Virus record (IMG/VR): IMGVR_UViG_3300005253_000046
Span: 1-45,797 of that record
DNA length: 45,797 nucleotides
Strand: one strand, 5' to 3'
Source: a virus
Shown: in pieces, positions 34,520 to 42,558 of the stretch
Numbering within the stretch: the first letter of the stretch is position 1
Layout: every line of letters begins with the position of its first letter
Notes under the pieces: model-generated
Told to the model about the DNA's origin: nothing
Seen by the model: only the letters and a program-made list of their open reading frames with translations
Databases searched by the model: none
Made by a program: the position numbers and the translations under genes

Positions 34520-35230
34520 TTAAGTCGTGACCTTAACGAACTGATCTTCATGTTGGAAGTGCCCAAATGTCCGTCTATCTAACTCCACCTCAGTGGGTTC
34601 GGATTCAAGCCCTATCCCAGCTTTTTGTAGATCCTTTATGCGGTCCTCTGAGTATTGAAGGGCTGTACCAATCGGCACCACCCGGTGCCATTCCTGAGCC
34701 TTTATCCATACATAGTGAACCAGGATGTAGTCGTCCGGAAAGAAGGGTGTATCGCTGGACGCTATCACTGCGGGAAGTGAGTAGTAATGCAAAGTAGCAG
34801 AGTACGCCTTCTGCGCCTTTGGTGTGAATTTGATAGTATTCCCACGAACGGCATACATGTCTGGAACTCCCTTTACCGGACTGGTGCTTGTTCCTACCAG
34901 TTGGTTAAGGATGACGTTCAAACTCCTACGGACCAACCTTCTTTCATCGTTTGCAAGAACAACACCATTACGATAGTCAATGATAAAATCAGACGGGACA
35001 GAGAATGAAGTGTCATTCTCGGCTATCGATATGCTCGCCTCGGTCAAGTTGAGGGAAAACGGGAAACGCTTTGCAAACAGATCCAGGGCCTCCTGAAGCC
35101 ATGTTATTGATAGAGCATCTGATTCAATCGTCGGACTGGAAGGTCGGTCTTTGGCGTCCAATACTGGGCTATCAGCCAGGTCCAAAGCCCGGTTAATTAT
35201 TTGGTCTCTGTTCAAACGATTCATTGCCAT
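34520..35230 (-). CDS. Putative tail adaptor/head-completion protein (gp4/gp11-like)
   Basis: 236 residues. 'LNRDQIINRALDLADSPVLDAKDRPSSPTIESDALSITWLQEALDLFAKRFPF' is a helical opening like those of podovirus adaptor proteins (P22 gp4, T7 gp11 class), which sit under the portal. Then come 'TSFSVPSDFIIDYRNGVVL' and a 'HYYSLPAVI' strand region. It is the last gene of the late operon and ends two bases from the tRNA-like element. Confidence 0.55.
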   Translation of the reverse strand: MAMNRLNRDQIINRALDLADSPVLDAKDRPSSPTIESDALSITWLQEALDLFAKRFPFSLNLTEASISIAENDTSFSVPSDFIIDYRNGVVLANDERRLVRRSLNVILNQLVGTSTSPVKGVPDMYAVRGNTIKFTPKAQKAYSATLHYYSLPAVIASSDTPFFPDDYILVHYVWIKAQEWHRVVPIGTALQYSEDRIKDLQKAGIGLESEPTEVELDRRTFGHFQHEDQFVKVTT

Positions 35231-35242
35231 TGTCTTGTCTCC

Positions 35243-36265
35243 TTATGCGTCTGTGATATACTGCCCAGTTAAAACTATTCGTCCGTCATCAGTCCACTCT
35301 GTATCGAGCAAACCACTAGTACCTGTGGTAGCATCCCAAAGGACCAACACTACTTCAGTAGAACTGGGAGTTATATGCCCGGCCACAACCTGATTTGCTG
35401 TGATTGCCAAACCTGCTGCAAATCCAACTGCGATGCCGCCGAAATGGGTAACGCCTGATGTGAGGGGGAGTCCACCAATTGTCATAACTCCGGTGCGTGA
35501 AGCTATTGATAACGTCAACAATTCAAGACGGAAAAAGACGACATTGCCTATGCGTGTGTAGGCCCCTGTTTGTGTGGTGTATGTAATCGTACCTGAGCCA
35601 GCCGCAAAAATGGCTACAGGCGTGAAAGTGCCTTCGACGTACTCAGCCAAGTCAGTGATATCGTGCGCGTTACTGAGGGTGCTAGTACCGTGAGAATGAA
35701 CGTGGTCTGACCGAGCCGGAGTTGAAGCTGAACCATCAGCTTCGGCATCAGCAACATCCAAAGGATAACCCGAGCTGGGCGCTGTAAATGCGTGTTGGTG
35801 ATCCGAACGGGTGTGGGTGCTTTCGGAACCCTCAGCAGCCGAGTCCGCAATATCGATACTTCCAGTGGGGGCCGCAAAGCCTCCACCACCTCCGACTTTG
35901 GTGTTGCCGTCAGTGTCAATAATCTTGAACCCGGTGGTATCAGTGTAGCTGAGGGTCTCGTCTTGCAGCAAGGAGACTTTGTAAATCTCACGGTTGGTCG
36001 CTCCGTCAGCTAATTGAAGGGTTAGCACAATCGTGGCATCGTCAGTATTCCTAATGTACATGAACTTGACCATGCGCTTTCCACGGGGCTCGGGAGCATT
36101 GAGAATGGTGACCTCAGTCGCTCCATTGCTGATAGAGTGCTGCAACGTCGGAAAGAAGTTCGAGGCTTCCCCATCAATGTAGGCCAAGACGATTGGCACC
36201 TCATTACTGTTGACAGCTCCGGCCAGCTTGATTTCGAGGGTCTGTGTGGTTGCGTCTATAAGCAT
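35243..36265 (-). CDS. Tail-fibre-like protein with 'SDHxH' motifs
   Basis: 340 residues. Two copies of the 'A-x-G-S-x-S-T-x-x-R-S-D-H-x-H' motif (about 145-195), widely seen in phage fibre and baseplate proteins where His clusters bind metal in trimeric shafts. A beta-rich C-terminal domain ('GTFTPVAIFAAGSGTITYTTQTGAYTRIGNVVFFRLEL', C1q/lectin-like) could bind the host surface. Confidence 0.6.
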   Translation of the reverse strand: MLIDATTQTLEIKLAGAVNSNEVPIVLAYIDGEASNFFPTLQHSISNGATEVTILNAPEPRGKRMVKFMYIRNTDDATIVLTLQLADGATNREIYKVSLLQDETLSYTDTTGFKIIDTDGNTKVGGGGGFAAPTGSIDIADSAAEGSESTHTRSDHQHAFTAPSSGYPLDVADAEADGSASTPARSDHVHSHGTSTLSNAHDITDLAEYVEGTFTPVAIFAAGSGTITYTTQTGAYTRIGNVVFFRLELLTLSIASRTGVMTIGGLPLTSGVTHFGGIAVGFAAGLAITANQVVAGHITPSSTEVVLVLWDATTGTSGLLDTEWTDDGRIVLTGQYITDA

Positions 36266-36269
36266 GGGG

Positions 36270-36485
36270 TTATATTACCACGACCTGTTTTCTCTGTCCA
36301 CAGAACTTGCAGACACGAACACGACGGCCAGTTCAGGTGTACTCGAAGACCCCGGGCTGTTTGCAACGCGAGCACGTCTTGAGTTTCACACTTGTGGGAG
36401 CCTTTGGAGGCAGCTCTTTTGGGCGCTCCTCACCAGGCTCAAACCTGTAAGAAACAAAACTGTGGCCTTCTGCAATTAGCTTCAT
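36270..36485 (-). pseudogene. Zinc-ribbon protein interrupted by in-frame TGA (recoding or nonsense)
   Basis: From ATG 36485 the frame reads 50 codons, a TGA (36335-36333), then 20 further codons to TAA. The two halves make one zinc ribbon: 'CSRC' before and 'CKFC' after the TGA, with 'EYT-(stop)-TGRRVRVCKFCG' across it. TGA is a normal stop elsewhere in this genome (many ATGA overlaps). So this is either readthrough, a Trp (TGG)-to-TGA change, or a base error. ATG overlaps the upstream stop. Confidence 0.6.
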
Positions 36486-37567
36486 GCTGAGACCACCGTG
36501 ACTACCGTTGCTCCCACAGCGTCCTCAACTGTTATTGAGCCACCATGCATTTGAATCTCACAAGGTTGACAACCAGCGTCTTTCATCGCTTGAGTTCGGT
36601 TATCGCACGGAGCCCCACCGGGTAGTAAAGGATCAGTCTGACAAGGCTCTCCCACATTATCAAAGGGCAAGGTGCCAGAACAGTTACCGCTAGAACATGC
36701 ACCCACAGCACAATCTCCAGCTATGCAATTCCCAAAATTTGTAACCGAGCATTGAAGGAAACCAGTGTTTATGCAAGTATTTACGGCTACCCCACCACAA
36801 TCATAGTCTCTTGAATTTTTGAAATTGGTTTGAGGGCTTGTCAAACAATCATCATCTGTTACACAACCACTGGCTACCCTAGAATATGCGACCCCGGCAA
36901 CTATAGTAGTTTCAAGCACAGTAATGAGGGCATTACGACCGTTGGCTCCCGACTGTACCAGAGTTGGGGTGGTGTTAAACCCGCTTAGAAACCAGCTATA
37001 GGGTGGTGTGCCACCACAAACGGTCAGTTTGATTACAGGGCTTGGATTATCACAGTCCAACTCAGTACAAACCACCACAGTTAAATCGGAGCCACCATCG
37101 GGAGTGCAAGGGCACGTAGCCGCACCGCCACCACCGGGCGCGCCAGTTGGGTCTGGTCCTATGATTATATCGCCACCACCACCACCACCTCCTGGTGAAG
37201 TAGCTCCCCCAAATATGCCCCCCGACCATGTGCTAAATGATCCAGCGGCCTTGAAGTTGGGCAGGTTGAACTTGACCCCGAACCGACTGAAGTTGGTGAA
37301 CTGTCGTACCAGAGTACCCCGGCTGTCACAATACGCAATGATCTTCGCTATGTTGGTGGTCTTTGAGATGTCAATGAGGCCTGGTGAGTCAAACCCGAGG
37401 TCTACCGGGGTGGTCCCACCGTACTCTCCGGTGCTTCGCGCGCGCCAACAGAACCAAAGGAGTTGGAGTTCATCGGGAGTGTAACTTCCATCTATCACGA
37501 TAGGTGGAAGGGGCTTGCATAGTCGGAAGGCTCCCCAGGCCGCGCAGTTACCGGGAGGACATGCCAT
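36482..37567 (-). CDS. Cysteine-rich virion-region protein
   Basis: 361 residues from ATG 37567 (AGGAG seven bases upstream; the frame opens at 37618). About 30 cysteines, a central Gly-rich run (about 130-150), and 'TCPCTPDGGSDLTVVVCTELDCDN...GGTPPYSWFLSG', which resembles an Ig/PKD-like sugar-binding domain ('GGTPPYSW'), then a Cys-rich tail ('CVTDDDCLT', 'CIAGDCAVGACSSGNC'). In a cytoplasmic virion these may bind metal; disulfides would need export. It is probably a fibre or spike. No family recognised. Confidence 0.55.
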   Translation of the reverse strand: MACPPGNCAAWGAFRLCKPLPPIVIDGSYTPDELQLLWFCWRARSTGEYGGTTPVDLGFDSPGLIDISKTTNIAKIIAYCDSRGTLVRQFTNFSRFGVKFNLPNFKAAGSFSTWSGGIFGGATSPGGGGGGGDIIIGPDPTGAPGGGGAATCPCTPDGGSDLTVVVCTELDCDNPSPVIKLTVCGGTPPYSWFLSGFNTTPTLVQSGANGRNALITVLETTIVAGVAYSRVASGCVTDDDCLTSPQTNFKNSRDYDCGGVAVNTCINTGFLQCSVTNFGNCIAGDCAVGACSSGNCSGTLPFDNVGEPCQTDPLLPGGAPCDNRTQAMKDAGCQPCEIQMHGGSITVEDAVGATVVTVVSA

Positions 37568-37700
37568 GAGGTCGCTCCTGACAAGCTGAACACACAAACA
37601 AAGGGTCAGAGTGTCCAACAGTAGGAATTACAACCCAACCTGAACCCTCAAAGTCCTTTGAGTCGAGTGTTTGTGGGCAGTTTGAGCAAGCAAAGGTCAT
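37548..37700 (-). CDS. Small zinc-ribbon protein
   Basis: 50 residues (MTFACSNCPQTLDSKDFEGS...), 'CSNC' and 'CSAC' about 32 apart: a classical Cys4 ribbon. Start at ATG 37700 directly after the previous stop; overlaps the start of the Cys-rich protein by 20 bases. Confidence 0.55.
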   Translation of the reverse strand: MTFACSNCPQTLDSKDFEGSGWVVIPTVGHSDPLFVCSACQERPHGMSSR

Positions 37701-37814
37701 TCAAGCCACCTTTGGGCATTTTTCTGCACGTTTACCCACTGGCCCCCAACAACACCACTGGGAATTACAATAATAATGCCACTTACCTTTGCAATGCTCA
37801 TCATAACACATCAT
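37701..37814 (-). CDS. Cys/Trp-rich mini-protein
   Basis: 37 residues with six cysteines and three tryptophans (MMCYDEHCKGKWHYYCNSQW...). Tandem ATG codons overlap the previous stop (ATGA). Composition suggests metal binding. Function unknown. Confidence 0.45.
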   Translation of the reverse strand: MMCYDEHCKGKWHYYCNSQWCCWGPVGKRAEKCPKVA

Positions 37815-37921
37815 TTACCCCCACCAGGCGAACAAGCTTGCCCGTGACGGGCTTTTACGGGTGGACCCAGCGGGAAGGTATCCCGCCGCTGAATGGGTAT
37901 GTCGTAACTCATTGATTTCAT
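37811..37921 (-). CDS. Small Pro/Gly/Arg peptide
   Basis: 36 residues (MKSMSYDIPIQRRDTFPLGP...), one cysteine. ATG 37921 overlaps the stop of the nozzle-like gene (TAATG) with CAGGAG upstream, so it is well placed for coupled translation. Unknown. Confidence 0.45.
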   Translation of the reverse strand: MKSMSYDIPIQRRDTFPLGPPVKARHGQACSPGGGK

Positions 37922-39408
37922 TAGATTGTCTCCTGCGCGCTTGCTACAGCGCCCCTAAGTCTCACCGTGTCAGAGCTGTCCCACTCAAATCTGACTGTAG
38001 AGAACCGCCCCCGGGCGTCAAAGCCCTTGGGTTCTTTGACTGGAACAGCAGTTAAATCAATGGTTTGGCCTGAGCTAAGGGTTCCAGCCGGGGTATCAAG
38101 AACGTTCGAGGTCGCTACCTTGACAATCAGGGTGCCCCTACCAGCCAAGCGCTCCACAAAGGTCTCCACATTGAGTATCCTGGTGGGCTCTGCCCCACTC
38201 ATGGCTTGTAGACCGTACTGAATGTGGCTGTTAATGGTCGTACCGGCATCGTCTGACCCATCCAGGGTGTAGGACTTCTCTGCTGCGGAGGTTGCCGTGA
38301 ACAACACCGGGACCTTGCTGTTGTTTCTTAACACCGACATTCCTGCGCTAATGCCGTCCGCGGTAGACCCCGTGAAAGCCGCGTGTTCGGTGATCTTAAA
38401 CTGAGGCATTGGCAACTTGATGATTAACAAGCCCTTAGCAAGCCCGGAGTCACCCGTGCGAACGTAGTGAAACCAAACCTCTTCCTCCTGGCGGTGGTAT
38501 TCTCCGCGGATTCTGCCGGGTTTAGTCTGGTCAATCTCCGCTTTAATGGTAGACCAGGCCCCATCAGCAATCCAATCGTGGGAAACACCAGTGAACATGG
38601 CCACTCTGCCATGCTCGGTCATGTATAAATCAGCGCCTCTGATCCTGACAATAGCAGCGGCATTAGCAGGACCATCGAAGTCTCCTACCTTCTCGAAACA
38701 AAACGCCTGTGCTCCCGTAGCTCCCGTAGCCTGCCCAATCCAGATGGAGTCTCTCTTATAGACAATCGCACCTATTGTACCCAAGGAGGTTATGCCCACT
38801 GTGTGCGCCGGTGACTCCGAGAGGAACCGCTGATTGAGTGACGACCAGGTACTATCACCCAACGGATCTCCCCACCGGACTTCGTGAGCACCAACTAAAC
38901 CGAGCAGGCGATCCGCCGTACCGATCAAGTCTTTGAACGTGGGAGGTGAACCTGAGACAGTACTGATAGACCCGTCACCAGTCTTCCAGGTTTGCAAAGC
39001 TACTGAGTCATTACAAATATAAGCGTGAGTAACAGCAGGAGTGCCAAAAACCAGTTGCGCGATCCGAGCAGGTTTATCAGCAGAGCCCCCAAGAGTACCA
39101 CTACGATCTGTCCAGTTAGTAAAATCATAAGTCCAAACCTTGCCCAGTGAAGCTGCTATGATAAGCGCAACCTCAGCCGTAGTATAATGCAACACCGCAC
39201 CGGTTACTTGAGAGTCAAACACTTGGGAATCAAGTGCTTGGTAACCCGGCCTGCCTCGCAAAGTACCCGACCTGATGATGACATTATTCGTTTGAAACAG
39301 CCCGTCCGTAGCTATCTCAGTGTCATTAATGCCAGCCACCAGGCCGCGAATAGGAAGGCCGAAGGATAAGACCTTCTCTTCTTCCCTGCGTCTTGCACCT
39401 CTAGCCAT
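37921..39408 (-). CDS. Tail nozzle/stabilisation-like protein
   Basis: 495 residues, almost all short beta repeats: 'TNNVIIRSGTLRGRPGYQAL', 'AEVALIIAASLGKVWTYDFT', 'THAYICNDSVALQTWKTGDG', 'GAIVYKRDSIWIGQATG', 'RGADLYMTEHGRVAMFTG'. The alternating blade-like units resemble the beta-propeller domain of podovirus nozzle proteins (P22 gp10/T7 gp12 class). It comes two to seven genes before the adaptor in the late operon. Confidence 0.55.
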   Translation of the reverse strand: MARGARRREEEKVLSFGLPIRGLVAGINDTEIATDGLFQTNNVIIRSGTLRGRPGYQALDSQVFDSQVTGAVLHYTTAEVALIIAASLGKVWTYDFTNWTDRSGTLGGSADKPARIAQLVFGTPAVTHAYICNDSVALQTWKTGDGSISTVSGSPPTFKDLIGTADRLLGLVGAHEVRWGDPLGDSTWSSLNQRFLSESPAHTVGITSLGTIGAIVYKRDSIWIGQATGATGAQAFCFEKVGDFDGPANAAAIVRIRGADLYMTEHGRVAMFTGVSHDWIADGAWSTIKAEIDQTKPGRIRGEYHRQEEEVWFHYVRTGDSGLAKGLLIIKLPMPQFKITEHAAFTGSTADGISAGMSVLRNNSKVPVLFTATSAAEKSYTLDGSDDAGTTINSHIQYGLQAMSGAEPTRILNVETFVERLAGRGTLIVKVATSNVLDTPAGTLSSGQTIDLTAVPVKEPKGFDARGRFSTVRFEWDSSDTVRLRGAVASAQETI

Positions 39409-39411
39409 TGG

Positions 39412-39615
39412 TTAATCCTTTTCGAGAGCGTTTAAGCGCTGCTCTATATGCTTGATTTCGTTGTCCTTTATTGCGTCCACTGCATCCCAAAGCTTCTGAT
39501 TGCCTTCGCGCCACTTATTGAAAGCGACCCAAGTGAAAGTGTACGACCCAGCTACGGCGGCGATGATGATACCAAGGACCCACCAGAGGGGCAATGTAAC
39601 GTTGAGTTCAGCCAT
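39412..39615 (-). CDS. Small membrane-anchored coiled-coil protein
   Basis: 67 residues. One N-terminal membrane helix (about 9-32, 'LWWVLGIIIAAVAGSYTFTWVAF') and a charged coiled-coil tail ('KDNEIKHIEQRLNALEKD'). The plan is like an i-spanin or an injection accessory. It lies between ejection-type and nozzle-type genes. Confidence 0.55.
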   Translation of the reverse strand: MAELNVTLPLWWVLGIIIAAVAGSYTFTWVAFNKWREGNQKLWDAVDAIKDNEIKHIEQRLNALEKD

Positions 39616-41150
39616 TAGAATGGGCTCCTTAAAAAGGATCGTTGGTCACCTCGACGGGGATCATCACCTCTGAGAACCCGTGCCCCCGCAATATCAGCAG
39701 CAGGTTGAAGCGGTCCCGGAAGTAATGCCGGTTTGGGACGGGGCTCACCAGCAAGTATGCGCCGACTGAGTCCAGTTCTAACGTTTATACCTGAACCAAC
39801 GGGGACAGCAGCCGACCGACCTGAGAAGATCCGCAAAGGGTTCACTTCTTGTAGCACGTCCCGAGCCCCAAAAGCACCACCACGGCGAGCAGCAAGCCTT
39901 AGAGAAGGAAACTCAGAGGTGGGAAGATCATTACCCCGCCGAGCAAAGAAGTCTTGAAGCTTGCCCATGTCCAACGTAGCTCCTGAAGGGTCTCGGCTTG
40001 TACGGGCTGAAACAGCACCACTCTTTTGTAACGCTTCGACAATCTGGGTACCACGCCTGAAGTCTGTGACAGCCTTCTCGTATTTGACAAGCAACTTGGG
40101 ACTCTTTCTTTGCAGGGCACCCTTGAGTGCGTTCTCCACTCTAAGGGCTTTTTGGTGCAGCTTGTGTCCCGCGGAAGGATCTCTACTTGATACTCGTCGC
40201 GCCTCTGCCTTCATGTCCTTGACCTTTTGCAAGGCACCACGGGGCGAGAAGTTCTGTACGGAGGTCAACTCTTTTTCTATTTTTGCCAGGTCTTCAAAAC
40301 CAAAATTCTCGGGTCTGAAGCCTTGAGGAAAGTCTGCTTGAACCTGCAACTTTATGGGATCATCACCGAAAGCCTTGGCAATAGCGTCATCACTAGCTTG
40401 AAAATCATCAGACAGTTTCCGCGGCCCACGTTCAAACAGACTGAGTAACTCGTCAGCGTTGTTCTTCTTGAACAAATTACGGAACGCGGGAATCTCCTTT
40501 TTAAGTGCGGTTACAATCCTGTTTCCATCTGCGGCTTTTTGCGCTCTTACTTTACTGGCTGGAATGAACTGTGCCTTACCCCCAAATTTGCGGGGTAACG
40601 TGCGTCTGAGTGCCGCACGGGTGGGAACACCAAGAAACTCAGGAACCAAGGCCCCCACGCCAGTCTGAAAGCCTTCGCTAACGGGGTCTCCCTCACCCGT
40701 GATCTTTGAAGTTACACTTGACAGAACTGCGGGAGCAGCAACACGAAGGGCAAGCGTACCTAAACCGGCAACGGTGCTCAAAGGTTCAGGGAAAGCAATG
40801 GCGGCGGCTATGATGCCCAACTCTCCTATGGCTTGAGGTTTGTTCTTCGGGGTAACAAATTCAGCAACAGTACGAGCAACCCCAGGCTTACCTTTAATCC
40901 CGCGTGTTCCAAACAAAGGACCAAGTAGCTTTTCCACAGCGGGCACACCAATACGCTCTCTGAAGCTTTTCTTTCGGGCAGCTTTGGGCACCCTTGCAGA
41001 AACAATGCTGAAGTCAGTGGGGGCCTTCCCAGTATCCAAGAAGGTGTTGATGGCAGTCTCAATCTCTTCTTGGGAAACGTCTTCCAAGTCGCTTATGATG
41101 TCGAACGTCCTGCCAGTGTCTTCATCCCTGAATTTGCGGAGAGTGGCCAT
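39615..41150 (-). CDS. Putative ejection (internal virion) protein 3
   Basis: 511 residues. The N-terminus 'KFRDEDTGRTFDIISDLEDVSQEEIETAINTFL' resembles phage proteins with a short GYF-like start. A hydrophobic stretch at about 110-145 ('IGELGIIAAAIAFPEPLSTVAGLGTLALRVAAPAV') could insert in membranes; the rest is helical. Large helical proteins with such segments directly before the nozzle are typical of podovirus ejection proteins that form the DNA channel across the envelope. Confidence 0.5.
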   Translation of the reverse strand: MATLRKFRDEDTGRTFDIISDLEDVSQEEIETAINTFLDTGKAPTDFSIVSARVPKAARKKSFRERIGVPAVEKLLGPLFGTRGIKGKPGVARTVAEFVTPKNKPQAIGELGIIAAAIAFPEPLSTVAGLGTLALRVAAPAVLSSVTSKITGEGDPVSEGFQTGVGALVPEFLGVPTRAALRRTLPRKFGGKAQFIPASKVRAQKAADGNRIVTALKKEIPAFRNLFKKNNADELLSLFERGPRKLSDDFQASDDAIAKAFGDDPIKLQVQADFPQGFRPENFGFEDLAKIEKELTSVQNFSPRGALQKVKDMKAEARRVSSRDPSAGHKLHQKALRVENALKGALQRKSPKLLVKYEKAVTDFRRGTQIVEALQKSGAVSARTSRDPSGATLDMGKLQDFFARRGNDLPTSEFPSLRLAARRGGAFGARDVLQEVNPLRIFSGRSAAVPVGSGINVRTGLSRRILAGEPRPKPALLPGPLQPAADIAGARVLRGDDPRRGDQRSFLRSPF

Positions 41151-42547
41151 TATTGAAACACCTCCGTGAACCGCCTTTTCTTGCGACTCTTAGTACCAAG
41201 ACCTTCTTTGAACCTTTCCTTCAGGAAGATGTCTCTGACCTCTTTTGATAGAGGGGAGAGGCCAAGGGAAGCCTCAGCTCTGCTCATTACAAAGAAGATG
41301 ATGTTATCCACCAGAGGCACAGCAGTCTCGATTGAATCAGTAAGTTTAGGGAACATCGCATTGACCAGCTCAAAGTCCTTGTCATTAGGTCGGCCTCTGT
41401 TAAGGGCTGAAGACATTCCCAAAGCCAGGGCACCTTTCAGTGAGGTGAAAATTGCCACGTCTTCAGAAGAAGCCAAACCCAACTCAACCATCTTGTTCAA
41501 ACCCTGCACGTAGTTACCACCAGGGCTTGCTTTCAACAGCTTATCTGACAACCTTCTAATACGCATCAACGGTGCAAGATTACCCCGCAACTCTCTAACA
41601 CTTTCAATGGTCTTAGGACTGGCAACAATCAGCTTGCCTGACTTCTGAAGCCGTTGTACACTCCCAAGCGTCGCACCTATGGCTGGGTGAGCCAACGTAT
41701 CTGGGTTTACCATTCTAAGAAGGTCAGTCGTTTTGATCCTAGCCCCAAGTGACGCGGCATTCTTCTCCTTGGCAATCGTGTCACGTAAGGTCTTGGCCTC
41801 CAGTTCGTCAAAGGTGTTCAGCTTCTTCCATTGATCTGGAGTGATTTGTGAAAGCTTGTTAACCTTACCCAAGTTTACCCCCGCCCGAGAAAAGTCCTCG
41901 AACTGCTTGGCAGTTACTTCTGGGCCTTTCAATGTGGGGCTAACCCGTTCGTTCCTGGCATTGATGATCTGATTTAAAGCGGTAGGTGAAACGAGTTTAT
42001 CTAACTGAGCTATTTGAAGTTCAGTCAGAGGGGCATTTTGGGATTCACGGAGCGCCAGCTTCTCTACCAAGCCAACAGAAAATGACTTATCGCCCTCACC
42101 TGTGGTTGCTGTACCTCGGAAGGCTTCACCAGGACCAGGACCTTGCTCCAACCGTGCGTTGCCCAACGAGAGCGGGGTCGTAGGATCGGCAGCGGTCGCA
42201 GGAGTAAAGCGCCCAGTCGAAGGAGTTGTAACAGGATTCAGTATATCTTGAACCTTCCTATCTTCAGGGGACAACGACTGAGGTGATTGTTTGGCCCTTT
42301 GATTCTTGACGGACTGAAGAAACTGATTCATCGCGGGCAACGCTGAAACAGGTACGACACCGGCTTGAACTGCGGCGTTACCGATTTCCTCCGCGCTCTG
42401 CAAACTTTGGGGGGCAGTACCAGGATTGGCATCATTGGCCAGATCCATGATCTGAGTTGAAACATCGGACAAGACCTGACGCTTCCGCTCATTCAACGGA
42501 TTTGGTCTGCCTGCTATCGACAATGCTGTGGGTGCGTTAAGTGCCAT
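41150..42547 (-). CDS. Putative ejection (internal virion) protein 2
   Basis: 465 residues, mostly helical, with a Pro/Gln-rich segment (about 75-140) and no membrane helix. It overlaps the start of the next gene. It belongs to a group of three consecutive large helical proteins, the usual layout of podovirus ejection proteins. Identity is by context and composition. Confidence 0.45.
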   Translation of the reverse strand: MALNAPTALSIAGRPNPLNERKRQVLSDVSTQIMDLANDANPGTAPQSLQSAEEIGNAAVQAGVVPVSALPAMNQFLQSVKNQRAKQSPQSLSPEDRKVQDILNPVTTPSTGRFTPATAADPTTPLSLGNARLEQGPGPGEAFRGTATTGEGDKSFSVGLVEKLALRESQNAPLTELQIAQLDKLVSPTALNQIINARNERVSPTLKGPEVTAKQFEDFSRAGVNLGKVNKLSQITPDQWKKLNTFDELEAKTLRDTIAKEKNAASLGARIKTTDLLRMVNPDTLAHPAIGATLGSVQRLQKSGKLIVASPKTIESVRELRGNLAPLMRIRRLSDKLLKASPGGNYVQGLNKMVELGLASSEDVAIFTSLKGALALGMSSALNRGRPNDKDFELVNAMFPKLTDSIETAVPLVDNIIFFVMSRAEASLGLSPLSKEVRDIFLKERFKEGLGTKSRKKRRFTEVFQ

Positions 42548-42558
42548 TGGTCACCACC

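Noticed and set aside
37008-37484. 158-codon plus-strand open frame with Pro runs
   Set aside because: Antisense of the Gly-rich part of the cysteine-rich protein; the Pro runs simply mirror Gly codons.
37767-37781. Minus-strand sigma-54-like match (TGGCAT-N5-TTGT)
   Set aside because: The essential GC of the -12 element is GT, and it lies inside a small coding frame (37701-37814).
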